Assembly (NCBI GenBank): GCA_045535505.1 | Contig: JAZSLU010000017.1 | Coordinates: 1 to 52,515 of the forward strand | Length of the DNA stretch: 52,515 nucleotides | Origin: CAKSST01 sp045535505 | Lineage (GTDB): Bacteria > Bacillota > Clostridia > Oscillospirales > Acutalibacteraceae | Direction of reading: 5' to 3' | In this document: positions 19,101 to 28,346 of the stretch, one piece after another | Layout: each line of letters opens with the position of its first letter | Position numbering within the stretch: the first letter of the stretch is position 1 | Translations under genes and position numbers: made by a program | Notes under the pieces: generated by a model | What the model saw: the letters and a program-made list of their open reading frames with translations, nothing else | Databases searched by the model: none | Told to the model about the DNA's origin: nothing

Positions 19101-21471
19101 AAGCTTAGGTCCGAAGGAAGCCGGCGGCAGCATGTATATTTCAATCGGCGGTTTCGATAACGTTAATACTCCTAACAATGGCACAACCAATAAAAACTAC
19201 GGTTATAAATGGCACAATAAATGGCAACTTAATTTCTACGGCTATAAGAGCTATGGTATCTTGGATGAAGATACTATGATTAAAGCAACAGCAGCCGAAG
19301 TTACCACCGCAATTGCTGCTCTCGGCACAACTGCTTCACTTGATAAGGCTCAGGACATTTTGCTTGCAAAGGCAAAGTATGATGCACTTTCATCAGCTCA
19401 AAAACAAAACGTTGTTGATGCCGATAAGCTTTTACAGCTTATAAAAGACCTTAACACATTAAGAAAAAATAATAAGTATAAGGCGACCAGCACATACTTA
19501 GCTGATGATCCTACATATGAGGGTCAATTCCCCAACGAATATACAAGAACGGTATATTCCAGCGAAACTGCAAATGGTTTCAAAGCAGAATGGAGAGGCA
19601 CAGGTTCTTCACTTAACAACTACAAACAGTTGACATCACAGTCAATTGCAGGTGCATACAAGCTTGACGGTTTGCGCTTGTTCATTGAAGATTTTAATTT
19701 CAAAGAGAGTAAGAAAACAGATTTCTGGATTCATTTCACAAGCGGTGCTCACACAGAAGTTTGGAACGGCTCTGATGCAATGTCAAACAAGATGATTGCA
19801 ATTCGCCTTGGTCTTACTGATGAGCGCATTGAGGTTTACGGCGCAGGCACAGACGGTGGCTGGTTCGCAGGTAAAACTGATATGCTCGTTCGTGACAACT
19901 TTGTTGGCAAATCAATCATTATTGAATGGTTAAAACAAACAAACGGCGATTACATCTGCACCATCACTATTGGCGATGAGGTTGTGGCATTTACAGTTTC
20001 TAAACAAAAAATTGCTATGATGACCGCATTCGATGAAGACAGAGTAAGAATGACAATCGGCACACAGAGCATTGCCAACGTTTTCAGTATGGTTGTTGAT
20101 GGTTTCTATGCAAACCTTGATACTGCTGCAAAGAGCGTTATTAACCAGATTGATAACCTGCCCGCACAAATTAAGTCGGATAATGATGCCGCAACAGTTG
20201 AGGCTGTTTACAAGGCATACAATGCACTTACAACCGCACAAAAGCAGCAGGTTGTTAACATAAAAGAACTTTCAGCAAAACGCGCAGCCGTTCGTAAATA
20301 TAAAGGTTACGATGAAGAAGGCAGAGATGCTGACGGATATTATGTTCCCAACATAACAACCGACGTTTATGGTGACAACAAAAAAGACAATGTTTATGTA
20401 GAAGTTACCGAATCTACACTCGGCGGTTGGCATCTTAACTTTAACAGCGGCGGCTTTGGTGTAAAGAACTGCTTTACACAAAATTACGTTATGGACGGTC
20501 TTTCATTAAGATTTGATAACCTTAACTTCGGTCACGGCAGCGGTCTTATCGTTGGTTTTGAAAGCAATACAGCAGCTGCAAAAACTTACGACTATTCTTC
20601 AACCGTTTCAAAATACGGTATATTCCTCTTAATTGGTGAGGGCAACAACGTTTACTCATCAATGGCAGGTAAGACTCATGAAGAGTTCTTCCCCTTGTTT
20701 GAAGACAACGAAAAACTTTCTGCTGCTAACCTGCTTAATAAAGAGTTCTTTATTAACTGGACAGTTAACGATAACGATACCATTACACTTGATTTTGTTG
20801 TTGATAACACAACCTTTACATATACATATAGTAAAGAATATTTAGACGTAATGGGACCCTTCGACCCCGAAGAGTTTGAAATTGTGTTCCAGGCTGCTAA
20901 CGGTTTCAACCCAAGCATTTCACCTGTTAGCAAGGCAAACATTCTTTCATCAATTTCGTTTGATATTACAGGTATTAGCTACAAGCCTTTCTCAAAAGCT
21001 CAGATGGCTGATATCGAAGAGGTTATCGAGGCAATTAAGCTTCTTCCCGATAACGTAACGCTTGCTGATGAAGAAGCAATCGTTAACGCATGGACATTGT
21101 ACTACGAGCTTGACTTTGGCTTTATGCGTAAAGGTGTTACAAACTTTGCAAGACTTGTTACATTGCGTGAAAAACTGTTCGACTTGTATGAGTCTTCAGG
21201 CTTGTTCTATGCCTTTAAGGTAGAAGAAACAGAAGACGATAACTACGGTTATGCTGACGACTATAATACCAGTTACGAAGAAAACGAAGAAGAAACCGAA
21301 ACCAAGAAAGAAACAGTTCGCGTTAAGAAATCTAAAAAGAAGAAAACAACACAAACTACAGATAACAGTTGGATTATATTTGTTATTATCGCAGCAGTTA
21401 TCGTTTTGGCGGCAGGTGCAACAATGATTATTTTGTTCAAACGCCGCAAATCAGGAAAGGGGGCTAAATAA
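16150..21471 (+). CDS. Giant membrane-anchored repeat protein
   Basis: Not a family I recognise. The 1773 residues begin with a signal peptide (to about residue 35). Four copies of a ~230-residue beta-rich repeat follow at about residues 71-297, 311-544, 556-788 and 799-1041. The repeat core has FPGTYGxRLQF, xxIAISLT, PFLxIDTxxGTLSLxHG, LMTKSLLFAQ, YxSIG and FYGYK. Two diverged beta domains (about 1110-1322, 1390-1610) alternate with three helical spacers of the YDALSSAQKQNVV type (about 1044-1104, 1325-1386, 1614-1685). The C-terminus is acidic, then Lys-rich, then one membrane helix (about 1742-1764) and basic residues, so the protein is displayed outside and anchored in the membrane. A carbohydrate-binding role is inferred from the GH13 and binding-protein neighbours. 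Confidence 0.9.
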   Translation: MMNAKNVTKRGLSVLVAFLILLGACFTGVITASTEGAFTKATTSNVVAPKKSTESTTNIGTVANSTVDAGNAINLKYNRLASSRPAQYLENLSDGTAFPGEKGLTFRFARYTCAETVKSYDATTHKGFRTFALTFRNSQTAGQASSAIRQGRPFLLFDMVAGTVSLAIGTNNDNPYEYSVAEVIIDDDAVRYENLNAKVFDVVFNNYADDNTKIQVSVIVYNTDSTTTTVTGLMSKDKFFVAEDFAGVSRALKASDTTEYYLTLTCPDDTRSTDQYRINWNIDFYGHKPNDNDFVPPAIVPEDNSAMLAALTEIATVNDACENVDSAFKTWTDLEGGGVRLEYSAGSADMNYEYSKNMGRESNGAFPGTYGLRLQFEKYFRETSNARGNGIIAISLTRAANTGNITVGVPFILIDTKNGMLSLAHGTSLTCGADYKTDEVIILNDLLKYNNIERKEFSVAFTPYDDTYIKVTFDVEGTKVAGLMTKSLLFAQNKGPKSDDYSVYATIGSLDYANNANTESAPHNVWGLTFYGYEILDSSYTSPAPTLAPSLHVVGLTDIAQKADAYNPTTSTAYTWTDLETGGVKLAYKACSADMPYTYNINIGTEAGAFPGTYGFRLQFDGYKNKNTTATPAGDGILAISLTKSLSKAKIKAGTPFLAINTNDGTLKLGHGDGDFNPNAQVAYDATILTSDLLKEDNLTGKPFAIEVSPYMDDYVLVAVDVDGEVVAGIVEKSLFTAQTNAAAANTYISIGSFDNGNAGNTAAKPYNKWEVIFYGYKALDENYEAPTPHNPPASLADGLTDVATLDKKVNADASNYATYTDIARGGVKMSYKAISASMHYTYNQDIGSIIGPFPGKKGFMLQFDGYDNLNDPTNDQIQSNGRFAITLTNNSKNYEIKKKIPFIEVNTIEGTLKLGHGNSDSPALNPVYDETIITDDLLKLENIRLKPFTIEFLPYDETSIKVVVNVDGSKAEGLMTKSLLFAQSLGPKEAGGSMYISIGGFDNVNTPNNGTTNKNYGYKWHNKWQLNFYGYKSYGILDEDTMIKATAAEVTTAIAALGTTASLDKAQDILLAKAKYDALSSAQKQNVVDADKLLQLIKDLNTLRKNNKYKATSTYLADDPTYEGQFPNEYTRTVYSSETANGFKAEWRGTGSSLNNYKQLTSQSIAGAYKLDGLRLFIEDFNFKESKKTDFWIHFTSGAHTEVWNGSDAMSNKMIAIRLGLTDERIEVYGAGTDGGWFAGKTDMLVRDNFVGKSIIIEWLKQTNGDYICTITIGDEVVAFTVSKQKIAMMTAFDEDRVRMTIGTQSIANVFSMVVDGFYANLDTAAKSVINQIDNLPAQIKSDNDAATVEAVYKAYNALTTAQKQQVVNIKELSAKRAAVRKYKGYDEEGRDADGYYVPNITTDVYGDNKKDNVYVEVTESTLGGWHLNFNSGGFGVKNCFTQNYVMDGLSLRFDNLNFGHGSGLIVGFESNTAAAKTYDYSSTVSKYGIFLLIGEGNNVYSSMAGKTHEEFFPLFEDNEKLSAANLLNKEFFINWTVNDNDTITLDFVVDNTTFTYTYSKEYLDVMGPFDPEEFEIVFQAANGFNPSISPVSKANILSSISFDITGISYKPFSKAQMADIEEVIEAIKLLPDNVTLADEEAIVNAWTLYYELDFGFMRKGVTNFARLVTLREKLFDLYESSGLFYAFKVEETEDDNYGYADDYNTSYEENEEETETKKETVRVKKSKKKKTTQTTDNSWIIFVIIAAVIVLAAGATMIILFKRRKSGKGAK

Positions 21472-21472
21472 G

Positions 21473-23275
21473 ATGAATAAAACATTTAAGTCATTATTGT
21501 CTATTGTTTTGTCAGTTCTTATGCTGCTTTCGGTTGTTGCCTTTGGCGCAAACGTTGCAGAAATTGATTCCGAAGCAGCAACAAACTATATAGACAACTC
21601 ATCTTTGGTTACCCCTTGGGTTCCTGACAGTCAGGTAGAGCTGGATGAAAAAGGCTGGCCTACCTACATAAAAGACCTTATAATCGTTGAGTGCCGTGTT
21701 GAAAGGGCAAGTGCTGACGGTACATTCTTAGGAATGGAAAAAACCTTAAAGCACCTTGCCGAAACCGGCGTTAACGGTCTGTGGGTTACTCCTATTGCAG
21801 ACCACGGCTTAGAAACAGCATCATCAACATATACAAACTACGGTGTTCACACAGTTGACCCATATCTTACAGGACAAATTGCTCTTGGCGAAGCTTATGA
21901 TGAAACGAAGGTTGACTATGAAGCAGGCCGTCAGGTTGTAAAACAGTTTGTTGATATGTGCCATAAATACAACATTCGCGTATTTTTCGATATGGTTGTA
22001 TGGGGCGTGTCAAAGGTTGCACCCATCTTTGTTGAAGAACCTGATTTCTTTACAGGTGACACAACATGGGGCGGTTACGAATTTGACCATAGCAACGTAA
22101 AATGGCAAGATTATTATTATGATAGCCTTAAAGAGTTCGTTATGGAAACAGGCTGCGACGGTTTACGTATGGACCTTGAGCCCACCGTTTTAGGATACGA
22201 GTTTTATGAGTTACTGCATGAAGACCTTCTTTCACAGGGCAGAAAACCCGTTATCATTTCAGAAGCTGCAAACTTCCGTGGCACAGCATACGCTATTGAA
22301 CAGCACGGCGGTGTTAGCGGTGTTAACGTTAACGCAGAACTTCGTGACGACGTTTTCTTTAATCAGGTTGATATAGTTAAAGCTGTACAAACCGGTGAAA
22401 ACGTTGGCGATAAAGATATGCAGGCAAACGGTGAGGGCGGTAAGAGCCGTTACTACACCTTCCAGCTTTCATCACACGATATTCTCGGCGGCTACGTTAA
22501 ACCTACAGATGCCTCTTGGGGTTACCAGTTCCTATACGGTTCATTTATTCCCTTGTTCTATATGGGTGAAGAGTGGGCACACGAATGTAGCAGTTCACTT
22601 TTCGGTGCAAAAGAGTTGTATAACTTTGAAGAGCATCTTAAAGACCCTGAAAAACGTGCTTATTTCGAAATGGTTAAAGAGCTTATCAGCTACAAATGGA
22701 TTTATAAAGATATAGTTAATAAATCATTTGAAAACCATCGTGATACCAACATTTGCTCAGTAATGCTTAAAGGGTCTGACTACGTTAACGGTTATGCCCG
22801 TTATGCAGACAATAAAGCTTTCGTTGTTGTTCCCAACATCAACCAAGAAGCAAAAACAGTTGAAATGACCATTGGTCTTAAACTTGCTGATATGGACCTT
22901 GATAACTATAAAAAATATACCGTTACAAACGTTCGTACCGGTGAGGTTATTGCTCAAGGTAACTCAAAGGTTATCAGTGTTTTCAAAGACAAGGTTGAGC
23001 ATAACACAGTTGGTCTTTACCTCGTAACAGCAGAAAATCAATTTGACCGTCCTGTTTCAAATAAAAATGACACAACCTTAGAAACAGATGATGAGGTTGA
23101 AGACACCGAGCCCAAGAAAGAAACAGTTCTTGTTAAAAAACCTAAAAAGAAGAACAACAAGACAGACGAGGGCGTTAATATTTGGTTAATTATAGCAATT
23201 ATTGCAGGAGCAGCAGTTGTTATTGGCGGCGGCACAGCAACACTTGTTATTGTTAAAAAACGTAAAAAAGTATAA
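21473..23275 (+). CDS. Membrane-anchored GH13 (alpha-amylase-like) enzyme
   Basis: Likely acts on an alpha-glucan at the cell surface. The 600-residue product has a signal peptide, then a GH13 barrel: GVNGLWVTPIADHG (residues 99-112), YGVHTVDPYL, region I FFDMVVWG (D173), region II GCDGLRMD (nucleophile D234), region III IISEA (acid/base E264) and region IV SSHD (H335, D336). Region I lacks the usual Asn-His of DVVxNH (here Trp-Gly), which is unusual. A beta domain follows, then an acidic and Lys-rich linker and C-terminal membrane helix resembling those of the upstream repeat protein (KKETVLVKKPKKK versus KKETVRVKKSKKK). It starts one base after the upstream stop, with its ribosome site inside the preceding gene. 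Confidence 0.88.
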   Translation: MNKTFKSLLSIVLSVLMLLSVVAFGANVAEIDSEAATNYIDNSSLVTPWVPDSQVELDEKGWPTYIKDLIIVECRVERASADGTFLGMEKTLKHLAETGVNGLWVTPIADHGLETASSTYTNYGVHTVDPYLTGQIALGEAYDETKVDYEAGRQVVKQFVDMCHKYNIRVFFDMVVWGVSKVAPIFVEEPDFFTGDTTWGGYEFDHSNVKWQDYYYDSLKEFVMETGCDGLRMDLEPTVLGYEFYELLHEDLLSQGRKPVIISEAANFRGTAYAIEQHGGVSGVNVNAELRDDVFFNQVDIVKAVQTGENVGDKDMQANGEGGKSRYYTFQLSSHDILGGYVKPTDASWGYQFLYGSFIPLFYMGEEWAHECSSSLFGAKELYNFEEHLKDPEKRAYFEMVKELISYKWIYKDIVNKSFENHRDTNICSVMLKGSDYVNGYARYADNKAFVVVPNINQEAKTVEMTIGLKLADMDLDNYKKYTVTNVRTGEVIAQGNSKVISVFKDKVEHNTVGLYLVTAENQFDRPVSNKNDTTLETDDEVEDTEPKKETVLVKKPKKKNNKTDEGVNIWLIIAIIAGAAVVIGGGTATLVIVKKRKKV

Positions 23276-23293
23276 AGAAAGGAACAAACGGTT

Positions 23294-24808
23294 ATGAAAA
23301 ACACATTAAAGCGCGTGTTTGCGTTAGCTTTGGTTTTTGCAATGTGTTTGACAGTAGTTGGCTGTAAAGCCCCTGATGACGACTCGAGCGAATATTCATA
23401 CTACTATGAAGAAATCGAAGTCGAAGGCGAAAATGCAGGTACTACAAACACAAACAGCAATACACCCGGCAACACAAACAACGGCACTGGTAATGGTAAC
23501 GCTACAAGTGATGTTAACCTCAAGGGTTATAAATTCACCATTAACTCACCATACATCGCTGCAGCAGCTAAAGATGCTATTATGACTCAGGAAAAAGACC
23601 TGTACAAAGTAATAGATCAAATCCAGAAAAAGTATGGCTGCACAATCACCGTTACCGGTAAAGGTCAGGATATGACAACCGACAGAATGCGTACATTGAT
23701 TATGTCCGGTTCAAAGGTTGCTGACCTTGTTGACTTGCACGTTGAAGATATGCTTCCCTTTGCGACAGCAGGCTACATCGTGCCTTGGTCAGAGGCAGGT
23801 ATTGATGCTACTGACAAAATTTATGTTCAGAGCTACTCAAAACTTGCTAAAGTTGACGGCAAATATTACGGCGTAAGCTTCTTACGTCCCCCCGAAGGCC
23901 GTTGCTGTATCGTTTTCAATAAGGACATTCTTAAATCAATTGGTGTTCAGTCTGACGATCTTTACAGCATGGTAAAGGCTAAAAAATGGACATGGAGCAA
24001 ACTTGAAGAGTATGCTAAAAAGGTTGTTGACCAAAACACCGTTAGCGGCGTAACAAAGGTTTGGGGCGTTGGCGGTCACTATCAGAAGCTTGTTCGTAGT
24101 ATATACGTTTCTAACGGCGCTAAGCTTGTAGAGACCAAAAACGGCAAAGCATCTGTTGCATACAATACTCCTGCTATGAAAGAAGCTCTCAATTTCGTAA
24201 GCAAACTTATCAACGATATTAAAGTTTACGATGCTTCTAATTATAGAAACGCTGCAAAGTGGAACAAGTTTGACAACGGCGACTATGAGAAACAGTTTTC
24301 CAACAAACAACTTGCTTTCCTCTTTGACGAAACATATTGGATTGACCAATACTTCGATCAGTCATTTGACTATGGTATTCTTCCCATCCCCATGGGTCCC
24401 AAAGCAAAAGAATATATGACCGAAGCAGGTAACGCACGTGTTATGTGCCTTACATCAACAAACGCTAAGACTAAAGACTCTGCCAAATCAGCAGCAATTC
24501 TTAAGCTTCTTGCTCAGGGTTGCGCAAACGCAGGCAACCTTAACGGTAAGTATGCAGGCGAAGAATGGTGGAAAGAAGACATCAAGATGGACTATTTCCG
24601 CAATGACAGAGACAAAAACTTAGAAATGTATGAAATCATTCTTGATTCTGCTCTTGTTGATAATGGCGAAAAGCTTAAAGAATTAAAGACTGACTTCTAC
24701 GATAAAGTTGTTATCAATGCAATTTACTGCAACAGCGGTACTATCGAGTCAACAATTCAATCATTGGCAGGCTACGATAAACAGCTTAAGCAGTTCGAGT
24801 TTAAATAA
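23294..24808 (+). CDS. Extracellular solute-binding lipoprotein (family 1)
   Basis: ABC-type sugar-binding lipoprotein by fold. The 504-residue product has a signal peptide with lipobox TVVGC (lipidated C24), a long Asp/Glu/Tyr then Asn/Thr/Gly-rich tether (about 26-75), and a family-1 binding domain with GKYYGVSFLRPP, CIVFNKDILKSIGV, KKWTWSKLEEYAKK and DYGILPIPMGPKA. No permease or ATPase gene is nearby, so it either feeds a distant transporter or serves as a surface glycan receptor beside the GH13 enzyme. It follows the GH13 gene by 18 bases with AAAGGA ahead of its ATG. Confidence 0.9.
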   Translation: MKNTLKRVFALALVFAMCLTVVGCKAPDDDSSEYSYYYEEIEVEGENAGTTNTNSNTPGNTNNGTGNGNATSDVNLKGYKFTINSPYIAAAAKDAIMTQEKDLYKVIDQIQKKYGCTITVTGKGQDMTTDRMRTLIMSGSKVADLVDLHVEDMLPFATAGYIVPWSEAGIDATDKIYVQSYSKLAKVDGKYYGVSFLRPPEGRCCIVFNKDILKSIGVQSDDLYSMVKAKKWTWSKLEEYAKKVVDQNTVSGVTKVWGVGGHYQKLVRSIYVSNGAKLVETKNGKASVAYNTPAMKEALNFVSKLINDIKVYDASNYRNAAKWNKFDNGDYEKQFSNKQLAFLFDETYWIDQYFDQSFDYGILPIPMGPKAKEYMTEAGNARVMCLTSTNAKTKDSAKSAAILKLLAQGCANAGNLNGKYAGEEWWKEDIKMDYFRNDRDKNLEMYEIILDSALVDNGEKLKELKTDFYDKVVINAIYCNSGTIESTIQSLAGYDKQLKQFEFK

Positions 24809-24812
24809 TATA

Positions 24813-24850
24813 ACCGCAAAATAGGGTAGGCGTACTGCCTACCCTGGCGG
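24813..24850 (+). other. Intercistronic hairpin
   Basis: AGGGTAGGC / GCCTACCCT (perfect nine-base stem, 24823-24831 and 24837-24845, five-base loop), flanked by CCGC and GCGG that can extend the stem. No T-run follows, so it is more likely an mRNA-stabilising or processing hairpin protecting the binding-protein message than a terminator. Confidence 0.6.
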
Positions 24851-24909
24851 TGCTTAAAAATGTTTCCTATAAATTTCATATAAAAAATTTTTTAAGGAGG
24901 CTCTCGCAA

Positions 24910-27900
24910 ATGATAAAAAACAATTTTAAACGCGTTTTGGCAATAGCCCTCTCGTTGATGATGGTTATTGGCGCATGCTTTACAGGCATGTTTAGCGCAT
25001 CGGCTGAAGGTGCGTTTACCCAGGCAACAACCTCAAACATTATTGGAAACAATAGTGGAGCCAGTGCTATTACAATTGCGTCATCTGCTGATGGTAATGG
25101 CGTTAATATTAAATATGTAAGATATACTGGCTTACGTCCTACAATTTATACAGAAAATCTTGGCGGCAACGGCGAAGCATTTCCCGGCACTAATGGTTTG
25201 TCTCTCCATTTTGCTAACTATTATGCTGCAACCGGAAATTCGTCTGGAACTCTTGACTGTACTGTACAAACTGGTTACCGCAAATTTGCCCTTACATTCC
25301 GTAATGCAGAGGATAAAGACCAGGGTGCTGCGGCTATAAATGCAGGAAGACCTTTTATTCTTTTTGATACTAATAACGGTACCGTATCGCTTGCTAGAGG
25401 TAAAACAAACGGAACACCTTCTGATTATACTATTATAGAGACCATTATAACTGACGATGCACTTTTATATGATAGTTTTACAAGTAAGGCATTTGATGTT
25501 ATTTTTACTGAATTCGAAGCCAACGCTTCAAAAATACAAGTATCGGTTATTATTGATAACGGCGATGAAACAAAAACAACACTTGTTGGCTTAATGACAA
25601 AGAGCAAGTTCTTCGTTTCAGAAGATTTCACTGCTATTTCACATGCTCTTAAAGCATCTAATACAGATTATTATTTAACAATTACAGGCGTTGATTCAAA
25701 TTCAAACACAAATAGAATACTCTGGAACTTTGATTTCTACGGTCATACAGCTCATGATGAAACTTTTGTTGCACCTGAAATTCAATATTCAGGCTTAACA
25801 AAAGGTCTTGATAACATTGCAACCGCAGATGATTTGATTGCTGCTGAAACTGTTGAGCGTTCAAGCGCAACAGATAATCTTACCGGCGGTGTTCATTTGA
25901 ACTACAAAGGTTTGAGCGCATACTTCCCCAGAACTTATGTAATCAACCTTGGTACAGAAGGCGCAACAAGCTTCCCCGGTACATACGGATTTAAACTTCA
26001 ATTTGCTAACTATACAAGAACATTAGTTGGTACTGAGTATGGTTATATTGCACTTTCCTTTAAAAATGCTTTGGGCTCAGGCGCTCCCACACTTGTTCAA
26101 GGTGTTCCTTCACTTTTGATTGACACACAAAACGGCACATTAAACCTTGTTACTGGTAATGACAGTAGTCCCGGTAACGGCAATTATAAAGTGATTGAAG
26201 AAGTTATTGCTAACGATGCACTTAAATATTCTAACTTTAGCAATAAACCTTTTGCTATAACAGTAGCACCTTTTAATGATAAAGGCGAATATACTGTTAT
26301 CTCTATTGATATTAACGGTACAGTTCTTACCGGATATATCACAAACGAAATCTTTACCAATTACTGCTATTTGGCAGCAACCGGTGAGAATATTTACCTC
26401 TCTATCGGCGGTATGGATAATGATATGGATATGAACTATCCTTGGGAATTAGATTTCTATGGTCACAAAATGCTTACTGAAGACGATGTGATTCCCACAA
26501 TTGATTATTCTGAGCTTGCAAGCGACCTTACAGGCGTTGCAACAGTAGCAGATGCATATGATATTGGTACAGTTAACGGTAAAAAATTCAGCACTTTACC
26601 TGATGGCGGTGTTAAATTGTCATATACCATGCAATCAGGTAGCGGCAGATATACCTATACTATCAATTCTGACAGATATTTCCCAGGCAAATATGGCTTT
26701 ATGCTCCGTTTTGCTAACTATACCAGAGAAGAAACAGCATTTGACGGCAATGGTATGATTGCAATTTCATTGTCATGTACTGCTGCTTATGGTGGCTTGT
26801 ATCAAGACAGACCTGCAATTCTTATTGATACCAACGCCGGTACAATGAGCTTTGTACGCGGCACAGGCACAAAACCCACCCAATATGATGTAATTAATGA
26901 TCTTGTTGTTGAGAACGAAGCACTCCAGTATGAAAACTTTACCGGTAAAGCATTTGAAATTTACTTTGCAACAATGAGTGTTAAATATACTGTTGTTTCA
27001 ATTAAGATTGGTGACACCGTTCTTTCAGGCGTAATTGACAACAATGATTTCTTTGTTGGCGATTTTGCTCCCAGCAAAAATTCTACAAAGACATACGTTT
27101 CAATTAGCGGTTTGGACACCAGTTATGATGAGGGTTGCCCCTGGTCAATGAATTTCTACGGTTGGAAACAGCTTGACGAAACCTATGAAATTCCTGAGGT
27201 TGAAGTTCCTGCATTTGAAGGCACATTTGATATTGAGGCAGCAACAGTTGAGTTTACTGATGAAGGCTATGTTGTAAAAGCATTTGTTGATGCAAGCTAT
27301 GCAGGCGAGTTTACAGGCTTGAAGGTTAACTTCTTGCAGGATGATGTTTATACAACAGTTAAATCTTCAGCAGCTACAGTTGTTGGAAACAAGCAAGTAT
27401 ATGAATTTGCAACAACAAGCAGTTCTAAAGTAACTGTTAACCTTGCCGGTCAGCATTTTGATGGAACAGAATTTGTTTCTGAAGAAAAGGTATGCCGCAT
27501 TGCTACCTTTGGCGGCCAGGCAGGCGAAACATATGCAGTTGCAGGCGACCTTAATCTTGGTGATGCTAACGGCGACGGTAAAACCGACGTTAAAGACTTG
27601 GTACGCATGAAGAAGATAGTTGCAGGCGCTGATATTGAAGGCGGCGTTAGCCTTGATGGTGTTGAAGGTTTCACATCAATAGACCTTACAAATCTTGCAA
27701 AACTTCTTGTAAAGGCTAAGAGAGGTGTAAGAGTTTACACTGTAACTTACGCTGAGTTAGATGAAAACTTTGAAGAGACCACCATCATCGATACTGCATT
27801 GGTTATCGAGGGCTACGGTATTGCTATGCTTGATGCACCCGAATCAATGGTTTGGGTTGACGGTACATTTACTCAGGTAACATCACTTGAGAATATTAAA

Positions 27901-27933
27901 GAAGACATCACACTTTACGCTATGGCTCAATAA
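24910..27933 (+). CDS. Secreted repeat protein with dockerin-like C-terminus
   Basis: Paralogue of the protein encoded at 16150. The start at 24910 is set by AAGGAGG nine bases upstream; an in-frame ATG at 24850 lacks a site. The 1007 residues begin with a signal peptide (GACFTGMFSASAEGAFTQ, very like the first protein). Three ~230-residue repeats follow (about 61-287, 296-525, 536-762), then a beta domain (about 770-870). A dockerin/EF-hand-like loop GDANGDGKTDVKDLVRMKK comes next (about 878-937, second half degenerate), then a terminal beta repeat ending ITLYAMAQ. It has no membrane helix, so it is probably released or held by protein-protein contact through the calcium-binding segment. No cohesin is seen in this window. 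Confidence 0.88.
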   Translation: MIKNNFKRVLAIALSLMMVIGACFTGMFSASAEGAFTQATTSNIIGNNSGASAITIASSADGNGVNIKYVRYTGLRPTIYTENLGGNGEAFPGTNGLSLHFANYYAATGNSSGTLDCTVQTGYRKFALTFRNAEDKDQGAAAINAGRPFILFDTNNGTVSLARGKTNGTPSDYTIIETIITDDALLYDSFTSKAFDVIFTEFEANASKIQVSVIIDNGDETKTTLVGLMTKSKFFVSEDFTAISHALKASNTDYYLTITGVDSNSNTNRILWNFDFYGHTAHDETFVAPEIQYSGLTKGLDNIATADDLIAAETVERSSATDNLTGGVHLNYKGLSAYFPRTYVINLGTEGATSFPGTYGFKLQFANYTRTLVGTEYGYIALSFKNALGSGAPTLVQGVPSLLIDTQNGTLNLVTGNDSSPGNGNYKVIEEVIANDALKYSNFSNKPFAITVAPFNDKGEYTVISIDINGTVLTGYITNEIFTNYCYLAATGENIYLSIGGMDNDMDMNYPWELDFYGHKMLTEDDVIPTIDYSELASDLTGVATVADAYDIGTVNGKKFSTLPDGGVKLSYTMQSGSGRYTYTINSDRYFPGKYGFMLRFANYTREETAFDGNGMIAISLSCTAAYGGLYQDRPAILIDTNAGTMSFVRGTGTKPTQYDVINDLVVENEALQYENFTGKAFEIYFATMSVKYTVVSIKIGDTVLSGVIDNNDFFVGDFAPSKNSTKTYVSISGLDTSYDEGCPWSMNFYGWKQLDETYEIPEVEVPAFEGTFDIEAATVEFTDEGYVVKAFVDASYAGEFTGLKVNFLQDDVYTTVKSSAATVVGNKQVYEFATTSSSKVTVNLAGQHFDGTEFVSEEKVCRIATFGGQAGETYAVAGDLNLGDANGDGKTDVKDLVRMKKIVAGADIEGGVSLDGVEGFTSIDLTNLAKLLVKAKRGVRVYTVTYAELDENFEETTIIDTALVIEGYGIAMLDAPESMVWVDGTFTQVTSLENIKEDITLYAMAQ

Positions 27934-27939
27934 TTTATT

Positions 27940-27975
27940 AAAAGCGTTTCCGCGAAAGCGGAAACGCTTTTTTTT
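27940..27975 (+). terminator. Terminator of the surface operon
   Basis: Perfect 14-bp stem AAAAGCGTTTCCGC / GCGGAAACGCTTTT with a GAAA tetraloop and a T-run to 27975, six bases after the stop. Confidence 0.96.
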
Positions 27976-28346
27976 ATAAAATGCAAAATTTATGTGTTTC
28001 GCATTGGTAAAACAGATTGCAAATGCTCAAAATGATAATCAACAGTCAATTTTGGTTGTTGTGGTTAGAAAAAATAACAGTGCAATTTGATGCGTAATAT
28101 TAAGATTTTAGCGGCAATATGCAACACAGGGGCCTTCTCTTGACGTCGTCGCGAAAAAACGCTTATGAACGCAATTTAGAGCATGGTAGGTTATGTTTGG
28201 CTTTGTGTGGATACATAAGTATAAAAATAAACGCTTTGAAATTAACAAGGTTGCTAGGGATTAACGAGTATTTTAACAAAGTATGAGTGAAAATCCGCCT
28301 TTAAAAAACGGAGTTCGGATTATTTGCTCTACCCTAAGGACAATAA
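27976..28346. other. Gap between convergent operons
   Basis: About 370 bases between two terminators. No convincing gene. A small inverted repeat AATCCG / CGGATT lies near 28293-28322. The stretch holds stop codons in all frames and looks like neutral spacer. Confidence 0.55.
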
